A stretch of 64,000 nucleotides of DNA from contig JALUTQ010000003.1 of NCBI GenBank assembly GCA_032718865.1, positions 402,001 through 466,000 of the forward strand, in the 5' to 3' direction. The notes below the pieces were generated by a model. That model was not told the DNA's origin and made no database searches. It worked only from the letters and a program-made list of their open reading frames with translations. The position numbers were made by a program, and so were the translations under genes. Below are positions 32,401 through 46,800 of the stretch, piece by piece. The DNA is from Tilletia caries (lineage: Eukaryota; Basidiomycota; Exobasidiomycetes; Tilletiales; Tilletiaceae). Position 1 is the first letter of the stretch. Each line of letters starts with the position of its first letter.

Positions 32401-34194
32401 GCAGACACTGCACTCGTGACGTCCCTTTGAGCAGTTCGACTGCTTACATCCAGTGAGGTTGAACTGGTGGCAGATGGTGCTGCCGTCGGAGCGTCGCACG
32501 ATGTTTCCGTCTTTGTCGCGCTTGGCGTGGGCATCGTGCCCTTTCGGAGAGCCAGTGCAGGACTTGTATTTGTGGTTGACGTCGACGACCCCGCAGATAA
32601 TGCAACCAGTGACCCCCCTCCGCGCGGGTTGCGACGAGGGGTCTGATCGAAAGGGCTTTGACTTCTTCGACGACGAACCACCGCCACCCGAGCCAGACGC
32701 AGCTCCTGAGGACGACTGCTTTGACGAAGACGAGGCGAGCTGAGCGTGTATGGCCGCTTGGGCTGCAGCAACAGCAGCTGCCGATGCCGACTGGATCGTA
32801 GCTGAGAGCTCCGCCGCAGCCGTCCGCTTCTGGACAGTGTCGCTGATCGAGCGGAAGAGCTTGTCGCGAATGCCGAAGGGCTTGATGCGGGAGCCGACAG
32901 GTCGAAGATATATCTTCTTCCTCATGTTGTCGACGTACTCGGCCAGCGTTGGCCAGTTCTTGATTGGATCCTCCATTACCAAGTTGTGGTTAAAGATCTC
33001 GTTGAAGGCCTTGCGCCAGCCGTCTCGCTCTTGGTGAAGCAGGTTCTTCTTGACGGGATCAACTGCGTCATTGGCTATGATCGCCATGTACATGAGCATG
33101 TTGTTCGCCGCCGCCCACATCTCTGGCAACGAGAGATCCGCGTCTTGACGCTTTGGTTCCGGGAGCGCCGCGGACTTGGCGACCGAGTCGAGCATCCCGC
33201 TCAGAGAATCCGGGAGGTCTTTGGCCTTTGTGCCACGCGCGTGTCCGGAGAGCATGCCCTCCTCTGTGAAATGTCAGAGGGGGATGAGTTCCGCATTCGC
33301 CAGCCGCTTGAGGACGGAGTTGTGCGGTATGGTGTTCGAACCAAGCCACTCGTCGTCATCGTCGTCGACCCACGCCGATTGCGGTGGGCCGCTCTGCGGC
33401 GCAGCGGGTTGTTGGGGTTGGTTCTCAAACCTAGCCGGCAGCGGGTCGTCCGCGACCTTGGCCCTCTTGCGTGCGACAGGGAAGCCGTCCGGTGAGACAT
33501 AGAAGGGTCTCTTGAGGACCGGCGGCTGCTGATGAGCTTGAGGCTGCGACGGGGAATGATCCTGGGCACGACGTTGGCGGTAAGGATTGGCCGCAGCCGC
33601 AGGATGAGGAGGAGGAACCTCCTTGCTCTCGTCCTTGTCGTTTGGACCGCCTTGCATGAGCCATTCGACTTTCGACCGCGGAGACAGCTTCTCGAAGTGG
33701 CCGATCAGGTCTACGTGCGCCTGATGAAGGCCGCTGGGCGGCGTGACCGGTCGGTTCTCTGCTGGAACTGAGGCCGATGGGTGTTGCTCCGGCTGTGGGG
33801 ATACTCGACGGGCTTTGCCCTTAGAGGACGTTTTGTTCTGGACGGGACGAGAATCCTCCGACTCTTGCAGCATCTCTGCGATGACCTGCTGCCGGGCGAC
33901 CACCGAGTCGTGGTCGACCCCCGAAGAGGGAATAGGTCCCGCGGTCGAAGACTTGACCGCTGTCGAGGACGAGGGACCGGACAAGGCAGAGCGAAGCTGT
34001 GGGCGGCTGCTTGTCGAAGGTTGCTGAGGAACCTGTGTGTGTGTCGAAGCCTTGAGAGAGGCCGAGGCCGATGTGGATGTCGGGGCAGGGGCCAAAGGTT
34101 GGCTTGCCAGGAGTCGCCGCTGGAGGTTGACGATCTCCTCCTCCGCTGGGCTTGATGATAGGGCACGACCCTTCGTCTTCTTGCCGGATGTCAT
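32371..34194 (-). pseudogene. gag-like ORF of the DIRS-order element, interrupted by TGA
   Basis: The ATG at 34,194 (MTSGKKTKGRALSSS) opens a 306-residue Ser/Pro/Gln-rich frame that stops at TGA 33,274-33,276 in the context AELIPL-stop-HFTEEG. The same frame continues uninterrupted for another 300 codons: AAANNMLMYMAIIANDAVDP, an Ala/Ser/Gly-rich linker and a C-terminal Cys/His region (CIICGVVDVNHKYKSC; CHQFNLTGCKQSNCSKGRH; CSVCGDTGH). Continuity on both sides indicates one gag gene with a premature stop, possibly TGG to TGA because the site reads like a PL-W-x-FT motif. No convincing splice donor lies just upstream that would remove the stop. Confidence 0.75.
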
Positions 34195-34664
34195 CCTGTG
34201 AGCGTAAGCTGCTCTTTGGGGAAGAAAAAGGAAGAAAAAGGAAGAGAGAAAGGTAATGCAAAGGAACTCTTGAGGCGTAGCTGTGAAAAGAAAAGCTAGC
34301 TGAGCAGAAGACCTTGATGTGTCTGTCTGCGAAGCTCCAAGAGTGTGGAAGAGAAGAGTCAGGACGAGTCTGCCGCACTCGTGAAAAGATCTTCCAGACA
34401 CGGTCGCGTGCACCGCGCGACGCGTGTCGATCATGATCACAGCACAGACACATCTCCATACTCGTAGACTCAAGACTCCGCGGCTGACCTTTGTTACATC
34501 CGTCAGACAGGATCTGCCACGTGGTAGCAATCTCGCAACACCGTGTCGACGAGATTCCCACTCACCTCGCATCATGCTCGCACTCGCCTCATCGCCGCCT
34601 GCCTGCCATCGAGCACCCCAACCCGGCCACCATTCATTCCGCAACGACCTCGGCCCGCCAAATC
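34195..34664. other. Retroelement 5' flank and promoter of the NDUFB11 gene
   Basis: This 470-bp gap should contain the 5' terminal repeat of the DIRS-order element and the promoter of the plus-strand complex I gene. I see no element boundary and no additional gene. Confidence 0.5.
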
Positions 34665-35284
34665 ATGCTCTCCTCCGCCGTCGCGTCCTCCTCACGCTCC
34701 ACCGCCGCCGCCCTCGTGCGTGCCTCCGCCTCGTCGCGCACCACCCTTGCGCCCGCATCAGCGGCACCAGTATCAGCAGCAGCAATCACACGGCGGTACG
34801 CTTCCGGCGGCTCATCCTACAACCAACCCACCGGCCACCTCTTCGGCGAGAAGGTGAGTTTATCGAGGTCACGCTCTGTTAAAGGCGGCAGTTGCAGGTC
34901 AAAGGTGAAAATTGACCGGGAATTTGTGATCTTGATGTCGTCGAGAATAGCCCGCGCCAAAGGGACAGAAGCGCCAAAAGGAGGACTGGGAAGATATCTG
35001 GATGTACGGCATGTTCGGCGGCATGGCATTCGCCCTCGTCGTCCTCATGTACCGACCTGACACAACGTACGTTATTATATCCGCAGTGATACATTCCGTC
35101 CCTCTCCTTCGACATGCTGATCCTCCCTTCCTCGTCCTTCCCCCCCCCCCCCACCCCGGCTTGTAACAGCATTCAAACTTGGGCCATGGGCAAGGCTAAG
35201 GAGCGCTTGGCCGAGTCCGGCGAGATCTGGCAGTACAAGCCTTCGCCAAACTCCGGATACCCAGAAGGCGTTGCCGAGAAGTGA
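34665..35284 (+). CDS. NADH:ubiquinone oxidoreductase ESSS subunit (NDUFB11-like)
   Basis: Three exons (34,665-34,853, 34,951-35,066, 35,170-35,284) encode 139 residues. The N-terminus is an Ala/Ser/Arg-rich mitochondrial presequence ending near ITRRYASGG. The mature part shows HLFGEKPAPKGQKRQKEDWE, a single transmembrane helix (MYGMFGGMAFALVVLMY), then RPDTTIQTWAMGKAKERLAE, the pattern of the ESSS/NDUFB11 accessory subunit in the membrane arm of complex I. The ATG at 34,665 gives the presequence; an upstream ATG at about 34,574 is out of frame. Both introns are GT-AG. Confidence 0.85.
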
Positions 35285-35467
35285 AGACGATCTCACACAC
35301 AAACAACCTACTCTCTGGCACCCTTGCCATTCGTGCATTTTTTCAGCGGAAATGCACCCCTTCATCTCCCCGAATTCCTTGTCGCATTTTTGCGCAAGCC
35401 TGGCTTCAGCGACAGCAGAGCGGTGCTATCATCGCCCTCACACCTGATGATGGGTAGAAGAATGGCT

Positions 35468-38225
<2,758 letters not shown>

Positions 38226-38661
38226 TTAACGCCGAGAGGCAGGTGGCAACGCTTTCTTTGGACGTTCTTCCCGTTGACGGACATCAGGACCGGGACGAGC
38301 CTCGTGAAAGACATGGAGCTATGTAGCTACAGTCCCCTATCACCGAATGGAACACTTTGCACCAGTTTTGCACCACTAACCCTCTGATAACCGTCACAAT
38401 AACACAACACAACCACATTCACACACTTAGAAAGAATCATGCACCTCCTATAGATGCACCCGCTCCCGCTTTCCGTTTGTCAATTGGTCTCTTGCTCGGG
38501 CAGGAGGGTGGCCTTGAGTGGTGTCAAAAAAGTTGTACAAATGAGATAAACGGCGTATCACCCAGTGGAACACTTTCGATTTTCAAAATGCCAGGCCGTA
38601 TTGTGTCCGCTAGTTTTCAGAACGACCTGGCGAGCCAGCGAGTCAGGCTATGGAGGAAAAT

Positions 38662-40715
38662 CTCAGGAAAGCTGGGGGCGCTGTGTGAAGCTGCCCACCG
38701 GCTGTAGACCCGCTGTAGACCCGCTGCAGACTCACTGCCCATACCGCTGCTAAGCAGCGTCTCAACAGCAGGTCTACAGCGGGCGCTGTCAGATACAGTC
38801 TCCAGCAGCCGAGCGTCTACCCGCTGTGGACACACGTTCAGCTGTCCATCCGCCGTTCACCTGCCATTCACCCGCTGTACACCCACTGACAACCAGTAAT
38901 TCAATTAGATCATATCAGGCAGCTACCCGCTGTTCATCCGCTGTCATCCGGCCGAAGTGCAGCTACAATTCAGCTGGCATTATGTTCTCGACCACTGTCC
39001 ACTGGTTAGTAAATTATAAATATGACGTCCTGGGTGGTCGTGGTGCCGAGGGTGAGTGTGATGGGCGTGTTTGTGCTTGTAGATGAGGGGGAGGGTGATG
39101 TTCCCTCTGCCGGAGAGGAGGGAGAGTGGGAGAGGATGGTGTTGAGACTTGAGGAGAGGGGTGGGTGGGAGGAGGGCCGTGTGGAAGGGAGGGAGAGGGG
39201 TTGGGAGGGTCGGTGTGCGAAGAGGTGGAGGGTGAGCGAATGGCCCGGCTGTGGGAAATGCAGAAGTCTCAGTTTTTGCCCTCTACCAGTGCGGAGGGAA
39301 GGGGACGGAGAGAACGTACCCGGATGACAGCCTTGAGAGTTTGAGACAAGCAGGCGGGACACTAGCTGGCTCACCTGCTGCGCTCGACCCGGTCCGCAGA
39401 CCAGAGGCAGTAGCCAACCTCGAAGCCGGCCAGGCGGCGGCGTCCCAGTAGCAGCCGCGTAATTGTAAATTGGGGAGCATATGCGACGAAGCAGGCGGCA
39501 AGAGGACATGCGCAGGTTGTAAGAGATCATGCCCAGCAAAGATGTAATATGCGGATGCGGGGGGGTGTGCTTACTGCTTGTTGAGGGAGTCAGAGTCTGG
39601 TGGGGACGTGGGGCGGTAGTCGCGGACTCGGCAGATAAGGATACGGGGAAGGTGAAGGCGAGGCCGGGGTAGGAGACGATGAATCAGTCTTGCCTGGGGA
39701 TGCGGCGGGGTGGGTAGGTGGGACCAAAGGTCTGATGGATGCCAGTGCGCGTAAGGAGGGTGGTTGCCTCCTGTTGCTGTTGTTGTTGTTGCCCCTGACC
39801 CTGTTGACCCTGACCCGCTGCAGGGTGTCGTGAGTGAACCCGATCCTGGCTCGCCGGGCTGTCGAGCAAGGGCGTGCTGTCGAAGACGAGGGAGCGGGTA
39901 TAAGCAATACGCACAGGGCGATAAGCGAGGTCCTGTGCGCTCGGATGGGGGGGCGAGGTTGAACGTACTAAGCTGAAGGCGCTGAGGCCTGAGAGAGCGG
40001 GCTATAGACGAGATGACGATGGGGCAAGATGGAGAGTAGGATCGAGTTCGAGGATGAAGAGGGGGAGGGGAGGACGAGGTGTACGCTGGGAAGTGGGCTG
40101 GGTTGGAGCGGAGGTAGTCGATTGTGTGCCGGAGGGGGATGCCGAGGGTGAAGGGCCCGATTCCGATGACTGGCTAGAGACGGAGGTCGAGGGCGAGGGC
40201 GTTGACGGCGGCGGCGGCCATCGTTGCTGTCGAGCTCATCCTCGTCGTCGTTGAGGTTGTGGTCGTCGTCCTCACCAGGATGAGCATGGACTGAGTGAGG
40301 CTGGGCCACGGTCTCTCCAGCGGGGCTGAGGGAGAAGAAAACGACAAGTCCAGTGCCCGAAGCAAAGCGCAGAAAGCAGACGTAAGAGACTTACCATGGC
40401 TGAGCAGCGTCTTCAGCGCGCGTAGCGAGCCGAGATCTTGGGTGGAAGAGTCGACAGGAAGGACTTGAGATGACTGCCGCGGGTGAACATCCTGATGGCA
40501 GCGGATCGGGAGCGGGATGGCCCAAGCTGCGCAGACGCTGTAGCTTTCGGAGCGTTTTTGGGATTGACGAGTTTCAAGTCTAAAAGTTACATCGGGACGG
40601 CGGCGTCTGAGCAGCGGGTACAGACGCTGCTGAGACGCTGAAGCAGATCCACAGCGGGTCAGCAGCGGGTGGGCAGCCTCAGCCGCGGGACCACAGCGCC
40701 CCCACTTTTCCTGAG
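38662..40715. mobile_element. TIR element with 7-bp target duplication carrying a captured gene fragment
   Basis: The inverted termini (38,662-38,685 and 40,692-40,715; 22 of 24 bp identical) belong to the same family as the element at 2147-2859. Perfect direct repeats GGAAAAT flank it (38,655-38,661 and 40,716-40,722). Both subterminal regions are packed with CCGCTG/CAGCGG and CAGCGTCT/AGACGCTG motifs. The interior contains no transposase but does contain the decayed UPF0183/PHAF1 gene fragment. It lies inside the CAGT-ended element, so it is the younger insertion. Confidence 0.82.
39006..40221 (-). pseudogene. UPF0183/PHAF1-family gene fragment inside a TIR element
   Basis: Minus-strand pieces match the family in order. 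They are NALALDLRL then (after in-frame TAG 40,174-40,176) IGIGPFTLGIPLRHTIDYLR; LAYRPVRIAYTRSLVFDS; IHQTFGPTYPP then (after in-frame TGA 39,684-39,686) FIVSYPGLAFTFPVSLSAES; and PITLTLGTTTTQDVI, where similarity stops and the frame ends within five codons. Frames also shift between pieces, and the C-terminal third of a normal protein is missing. UPF0183 proteins (PHAF1/C16orf70 in animals) are linked to autophagosome membranes. Upstream exon-like sequence (about 40,270-40,480, with a GTAAGT...CTCAG interval) may be part of the same captured segment. Two stops plus truncation make this a pseudogene. Confidence 0.6.
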
Positions 40716-41270
40716 GGAAAATACTGGTGGAATTTTCAGCATCGTGTGAAATACCCGTTCAGCGCGGAAAGCAAATGCCGACAGTGGATTTGGCGGTTGC
40801 CCTTACTGCCTAAGACTGCAACAGCCATAGCACCCTAACCATCCAACCTTTTCCAGATCTCTAACTTGGAGTGTGCTCCATGTGTATATCGCTACTACTC
40901 CTGTCGAAGTCGCAGCGCTAGTTTATCATGTCAGTTCTCTGTGGGTGGTGTTCAAAGTGTCTGTACAAATTTCAACTAATAGAATTCTGGCCCTTTTTCA
41001 CCTTCGGAACACCATAACTCCCCGTAGACACCTCGCAGCGACTTCAAACCTGGAGAGGTTACTCTCTAGTACACAGTGCACAATGTCCTAAATTTTCAGC
41101 TCTGTAGCATTGTTTTGTGGTGTGTTGTGGTGGTGTTCCACTGGGTGATAAGTGTTCCACTCGGTGATAGGGGACTGTACATATCAGCTCTCCCCTCCCC
41201 TTTGGGACGAAGGAACGAAGCCCCTCGAGATCGATCCAAAGAAATGCAAATGTGCGATTGATTATGTGTA

Positions 41271-43457
41271 TCATGACAACCGCGTGACAAGGTAGGACAT
41301 CAAACACTCATGCTCCTCCTCCGTCACCCTGAGCAACATGCGGAAGAAGGTTCGGAAATCACCCGCAGGACGCTCGACTTGCATCCGGTCCATTTGCGCG
41401 CCGTCCAGTTTCCACAGGACGCAGTCGAGCTCGGCGTGCACGGAGGTGTTGCGGACTTGGCCGGAGAGGAAGGAGAGCTGGGCGGTGGGGTGTGGAAGGA
41501 GGGGTCAGTATCAGGGGGCTAGGTGAGGAGGAAGAAGAGGAGGGGTGAGGAGGAAACGGGGACGTACCTCGCCTGCGATGGTACCGGCTAGCATGGCTTC
41601 GTTAATTTCAAAGTCTTCTTGAGGGAAGTCGTAGCGGGCTTTCAGAATCCCCTTCTCGATGAGATACACTGTGTACAGGAAGGGGGCCAAACAGTCAGCT
41701 CGTCCTTAGGGTGTACAGGGTATGATGCAAAGAGAAGTGCGGAGGGAGAGTACCACCCACATGCATCAGGTTCGTCTCCTCGCGCCCACAACTTCTGGCC
41801 CTTACTGATGAGAACCTTGGTAAAGTATGGCGCCAAGTTGGCGAAGAATTCTTGACCGACGTCCTCCTGTGCATACGGTTTAAAAGTAAGCGTCAACAGC
41901 GGCACAGGTTGGAGAAGTTTCCGCCTTCTTTGCAACACCGCTGTTGATTGATTTTGTGACTGGTGCTGCTGGCCATCCGTGGGCTGGGGTAGCGCATTTG
42001 GAGGCAACTGTTCGCCCGAGGATGCTGTCCTTCTCTCTCCTGGCCGTTCCCGCTCGATTGACTCTATGACCATGTCCCCATCGGCTGAAGAAGCCCCGTC
42101 CTCAACCTCGAGCTCGGGCACCGAGTTGAGCGCCCCGACCATCATGCCATCCCCACCGGCGCGTTCGAGGGCGGTCCTCGCCGCTTGTTGGAGATGAGAC
42201 CGCCGCGGAGAGTTCTCAAAGCTTGAATCGAGGACAAAGGCAGGTTGTCTTGTCTTGCTGTCCGGTATGTCTACGCCGGCGGCTTCGAGACCCAGGCCGG
42301 GCACAGCACCGCCTCCTGCTGGAGGTTTGTGTGGGCCCAGGTCGCTGCCGCTTGCACCGAAGTTGGTTCGAGGGACTTCGATGCCGCTAGCTCCTGGACC
42401 TGCTGTTGCGCGGCCAAAAGCGCGGGCTGAAGCCCAGCCGCTTGAGTACATGCCGCGAAGGTATTCGTCTGGAAGATCGCATATACACGGTCAGTACAAT
42501 CTGTCACGTGCAGACAACGGCGCATGAGTGGCCACTCACTCTCTGACCATTCGAGGGCTTCATTCAAGTTTGCGAAAACTTCGAGACGAACTCCGTTATC
42601 GGCCCAGAGATCGACGGAGCGGAGGGCGATTCCAACATTAGAGTCTGGTTGTAGACCGCAGAACACGAGCACGACATCCTTGGCCTCGAGTAAGCGTTGA
42701 AGGCGGGTAAATGCCTCGGCAGCAGAGAAGTCAAGCCCAGAGACAAGATCAAACTGATGACAGGAGGAGCAATTCAGCATTGACGAGGATGAGCATATAG
42801 CAAGTTCGGTACTCACGTCGACGATGAGAAATCGAATGGGATTGCTCTGCCAGGTGGCTATGTCGAGAGCGCGGCGAATGAGATCCTCGACTGAGTTGAT
42901 CGTGCCAAAGAAGAGGAAGCCTTGGAGTTTGAGGATCTGGGTCTGGGTGCCGACCTGCTCAAGGAAGCGTCGCTGGGTGATATGTCTCCGGACCGTACTT
43001 CTCGCGATACTTCCATCAAAGATGGCCCGGATCGTATTCCGCCGTCGACTGGCCTGCAAGACGAAGAAGAGACAGGCAAAGACGATGCCGGCGAGGATAC
43101 CAATGACAAAGTCCCAGTAGGTCATGACGACGACGATAATGACGATGGTGATGTGTTCCTCCCGGGACACCCTGCCGATGGTATCCCACAGGGCCTCCTT
43201 GGCGAGATCGATGCCGAGGACAAAGATGAGGGCTGCGACGACCATCACGGGCAGGTACTGGATCACCCCGGGCCCGACGAGGAGGAGACCGAGCGTACCG
43301 GCGGCGAGCATGAGGCCGGTCAGCCTGTTGGTCCCGCCGGCGCGATAGACCAACACGCTGTTCACGTACTGTAATGAAGGGCTCTCTTTCAGCTTTTTGA
43401 TATCTTCGGAAGTTTGAGGATCGGTCCTTTACTCACACATAGGTAATTAGGAAGCAT
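41271..43457 (-). CDS. C-terminal half of an SLC26/SulP-type transporter with STAS and cyclic-nucleotide-binding-like domains
   Basis: Six exons (43,457-43,437, 43,368-42,817, 42,753-42,540, 42,468-41,761, 41,668-41,568, 41,477-41,271) keep one frame of 600 residues from an ATG at 43,457. It starts abruptly at MLPNYLCYVNSVLVYRAGG, which in full-length fungal proteins (yeast YGR125W type) lies in the middle of the membrane domain. The last helices (LMLAAGTLGLLLVGPGVIQY, VMVVAALIFVLGIDLAKEAL, IVIIVVVMTYWDFVIGILAG) follow. The STAS domain reads LDFSAAEAFTRLQRLL, and the cNMP-type domain contains GDEPDALYLIEKG and GTIAGELSFLSG. The N-terminal half is encoded on the opposite strand at 43,831-46,906. 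No stop or frameshift is seen after splicing. Whether this half is expressed and stable alone is unknown. Confidence 0.8.
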
Positions 43458-43830
43458 TATTGGGGGGCGATGGTGCTGGTAGGCTTGATGATGGCGAACG
43501 ACGAGCGGGATACTTGAGGAAGAGCAATGCCAGCGTTGAGCTTTCTACCTTGACCCGGGCGCGGTCTTGGCTTGGAGGTCGACCTTTGGTCCAGCGCGCG
43601 CGTTCCCACCTTGCTCTGCGCTCCACTTGCGGCTGCCTCGAAGCGATGGACAGTGACTTGCTCAGGTGCGCGTCGAGGTCGGGAAGAACAAGAGAAGAGC
43701 ATGCCTTATCGCCAAATCTTCCTGACGACCGCTCACCGCATACAGTCAGGACACCTCGACACCGACTACCACCATCACCACCTGATCGAGGCCACGGACG
43801 AGGCCGAGGACGAGGACGAAGCTGCGCGCA
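43458..43830. promoter_or_regulatory. Bidirectional intergenic region between the two transporter halves
   Basis: These 373 bp separate the divergent start codons at 43,457 (minus) and 43,831 (plus). If the inversion model is right this is the original promoter side of the N-terminal half, now also upstream of the C-terminal half. No specific promoter element was recognised. Confidence 0.45.
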
Positions 43831-46800
43831 ATGGCCGACAGCAGCAGCACCAGCAGCAAGCCCGTCCAGCGCGACTCCCAGCCCGCTCCAGGCGATGCCC
43901 GCACGGAGGAAGTCCCAGCCGGGCCCGAGCGCGTCCCCAAGGATGCAATGAGCCCTCCTGCTCCTGCTCCCACCGCACTCCATCAGCGACTCCAACGGAG
44001 CATGGGCCCCTCATTAGGATCCTCGCCCATGCACTCGCCGCGCAGCGCACTCCGAGCTCTTGATCCAGAGAGTCAGACCCGCCTCGGACACCACACTCCC
44101 ACTTCATCTCCAGGAGCAGGATCATCGGCCCTCCCCATCCATCTCGAAGGTCGTTCCTACCGCTTCCAGCATTCCCACAACACCGACAGCCCCGGCGCCA
44201 CCAAGGCACAGCTGTCTACCTCTCCGCCTGTGGAGTCCGATGGTGTCCAGTACTCGTCCTCCTATACGGCCACGTCCAATGCGATCAGAGACAACACCGC
44301 CATGCTCGCAAATATGGCACTCTATGACGACGATCACAGTCCAGATCGCGAAGAAGGAGGGGAAGAAGAAGAACAGGATCGGACGCAGGTACAGAGCGCG
44401 AGGGTACAATGGCGCGACAGCTCGTCTTCTTCCTCCGAACTCGGTTCTGGCTTCCAATTCCAGGCGGCCCAGTCAGGCGATCGCATACCCGATCAGGACC
44501 TACTCTCCACCTCGCCCCGAGCTCAGCCGAACCGAGGACCCGGCATGCTCAGTCTGGCCCTCGGTGTAATGGACGACGGAAACCAACCGCCTGCCATTGT
44601 CACGTCGCCTCCACCGATAGAGTACAGTGAGCCAACACCCCGATTGGCTGGTGCGGTCTCCCAGTCCACCTTTTCCGAATTTGGGCAGCGCTGCGAATCC
44701 AACTCAGGAACGACGGACACAGGAAGTGACTTCTCAGTCCGTGCACCAGCGCCAGTCGTCCCAGCCATCGCAACCGCCTCCGCCGGCGCTCCCGAAGAAA
44801 ATGCAGAAGCGCGGCGAGCTTCGGTACCGACCCGCCACATTGCCGCCGCTCAGCATGGCGAACAACAAGGCCCGGCTCGAGCTATACATATGCAACGGCG
44901 AACCAGTGTGGGTGCGGCTACGCCTCAGGATCTCTTCATCGCGCGAGCGACCTCGATGTCCCCGGCAGGCACTGGAGTCAATGCCTTCAAGCCGAGCTCC
45001 TTCTCTGGCTTTGCTGCCTTCGGCGCGTCTCATCGAGGCAGTTTCGGCTTTGGCGCCCTCGCACAGGCGCAAGCGCAAGCCGAGGCTCAGACTCAACAGG
45101 CCCATCACACTGGAGGAAGTGGGGCAGGAGGGGGAGGGGGAGGAGGCAGCGGAGATCGAACAAGCGGAACGTCTGCAATCCAATTGCCAGGTGGATTTAG
45201 CTTTGCAAACGCTCGAACGTCCGGAGTGGGCGGGCGGAGAAGTAGCATTGCCCGCCCATCAAACCCCCCTGGAGCGTCTTCCTTCTCCATACATCGGACA
45301 TCGAGCATGGGTCGGCGATCGCTTCCCCACGGCGGGGGCGGCACCAACGACTCGAACTATGGAAGCGTCGTGAGTTCCGACGTGAGGGACGACAACTACG
45401 AGCGCGGACGGTACGGCGGCCGGAGAGACACGCACGACAGTGATGACACAGACGAACGTCAGGCACTGCTGAGCGCTGACAGGTCCTGGCGGAACGTGCT
45501 TGGTGGTCGTCGGCAGGATAGCAGCCCCAGACCGGCCCCTACGCGCGCGGCGACAATCTACAACGCGGTCACCTACCCCGTCCGCGCTGTAAGCTCCCTT
45601 CTCTTCAGCCCACGTTCTCGCTCGCGATCCCCCGCTCGGTCATCAAGCAGTGGGACACCCGCTGTTGGGGCGAGGGAAAGGATCATGAAGAAGATGACCA
45701 AGGCGAACTTAAAGGCTATGGTCACCGAGCCGATCACTGTGCTTCCGGCCGTCGTCCTCGGGTTGCTACTCAACCTACTTGATGGTGTCAGTTATGGCAT
45801 GATTACCTTCCCGAACAGCAATCCGATCTTTGCTCACTTTGGTACGTACCGAACGTCAGGTAGGGATTCATTCGAACATTTATTGACATTTCTTGCTTCT
45901 ATGTCAATTACAGGTGGAGACGGCGTCGCCATGTTCTTCGTCAGTGAGTTCGCTCTTACATCTCCTCTCGCCAGTGGCGAAACATGATAGTTACGCAGAA
46001 TGCTGACTTTGTGTTCACCCATCTGCTGCACAAACAGCATGCATCATATCGCAACTAATATACTCACTCGGCGGGAGTGTTTTCAAGGCGGGAAACGGAA
46101 GCATGATGATCGAAGTCGTCCCCTTCTACCACATACTCGTCCGCAAGATCGTCGAGGAGATTGGCGACAACAACCCGGCGGCCGTGATTGCGACGACATG
46201 CATGGCCTTCGCGCTCTCCTCCGTCCTCACCGGCCTCGTCTTCCTCCTCCTTGGTCTCCTCCGTCTCGGCGTCCTCATAGGCTTCTTCCCGCGCCATATC
46301 CTCGTGGGCTGTATCGGCGGCGTGGGCATCTTCTTGCTCGAGACTGGCTTTGAGGTCGCAGGTCGGCTGCAGTCGGAGGATGGGTTCCAGTACAACCTCG
46401 AGACGCTCAAGTTCTTCTTCCAGAGCCCGCACGAGGTGGCGCTTTGGTCGATCCCGCTCGGGTTGGCCATCTTGCTCCGCGTCATTACGGCCCGGTTCAA
46501 CCATCCGCTCGTGGTGCCCGCGTATTTCGTCATCATGCCGGCCGTCTTCTTCGCCGTGACTCTTCCCTTCGGTTTCTCGCTCGCCCGACTCCAGGGCAGT
46601 GGGTGGGTATTCGACATCGGCAGCGCAGCCGACGCGCCCTTCTGGCGCTTCTACACCTACTTCGACCTGACGCAGACGAGCTGGATGGCGCTGGTGGCGA
46701 CGATGCCGACGCAGTTTGCCCTCGTCTTCTTGAGCGTACTGCACCCGCCGCTCAACATCCCTGCGCTGGCGGTCAGTGTGGGACAGGACGATGTCAATAC

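Larger units (their letters stand above)
29152..34194 (-). mobile_element. DIRS-order (tyrosine recombinase) retrotransposon, degenerate
   Basis: Minimum extent of a minus-strand element in the order gag (zinc-knuckle-like), RT, RNase H, tyrosine recombinase. RT followed by RNase H and then a tyrosine recombinase, with no DDE integrase and no LTRs, defines the DIRS order. The lack of a methyltransferase between RNase H and recombinase fits PAT/Ngaro-like members. The true ends (split direct or inverted repeats) were not found; they should lie in about 28,864-29,151 and 34,195-34,600. The element abuts the malate dehydrogenase array. Two lesions (TGA at 33,274-33,276; a C7 run at 30,915-30,921) suggest it cannot produce all its proteins. 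Confidence 0.88.
38330..41177. mobile_element. CAGT-ended element with TA flanks (mariner/pogo-like MITE), interrupted by a second element
   Basis: The ends are inverted repeats over about 28 bp with one mismatch (left from 38,330 CAGTCCCCTATCACC; right to 41,177), each flanked by TA. The 5'-CAGT end and TA duplication are the signature of Tc1/mariner/pogo-type elements. A related subterminal motif (TATCACCCAGTGGAAC) recurs at about 38,556-38,571 and, inverted, at 41,134-41,149. Removing the inner element 38,662-40,715 leaves about 0.79 kb without a transposase, so this is a non-autonomous copy that served as landing site for the inner element. Confidence 0.72.

Noticed and set aside
33241..33276. 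Intron that would splice out the gag TGA (CTGAC branch-like and TTTCACAG acceptor)
   Set aside because: The acceptor looks reasonable but no GT donor with usable consensus lies in the preceding coding sequence, and the frame is already continuous on both sides of the stop.
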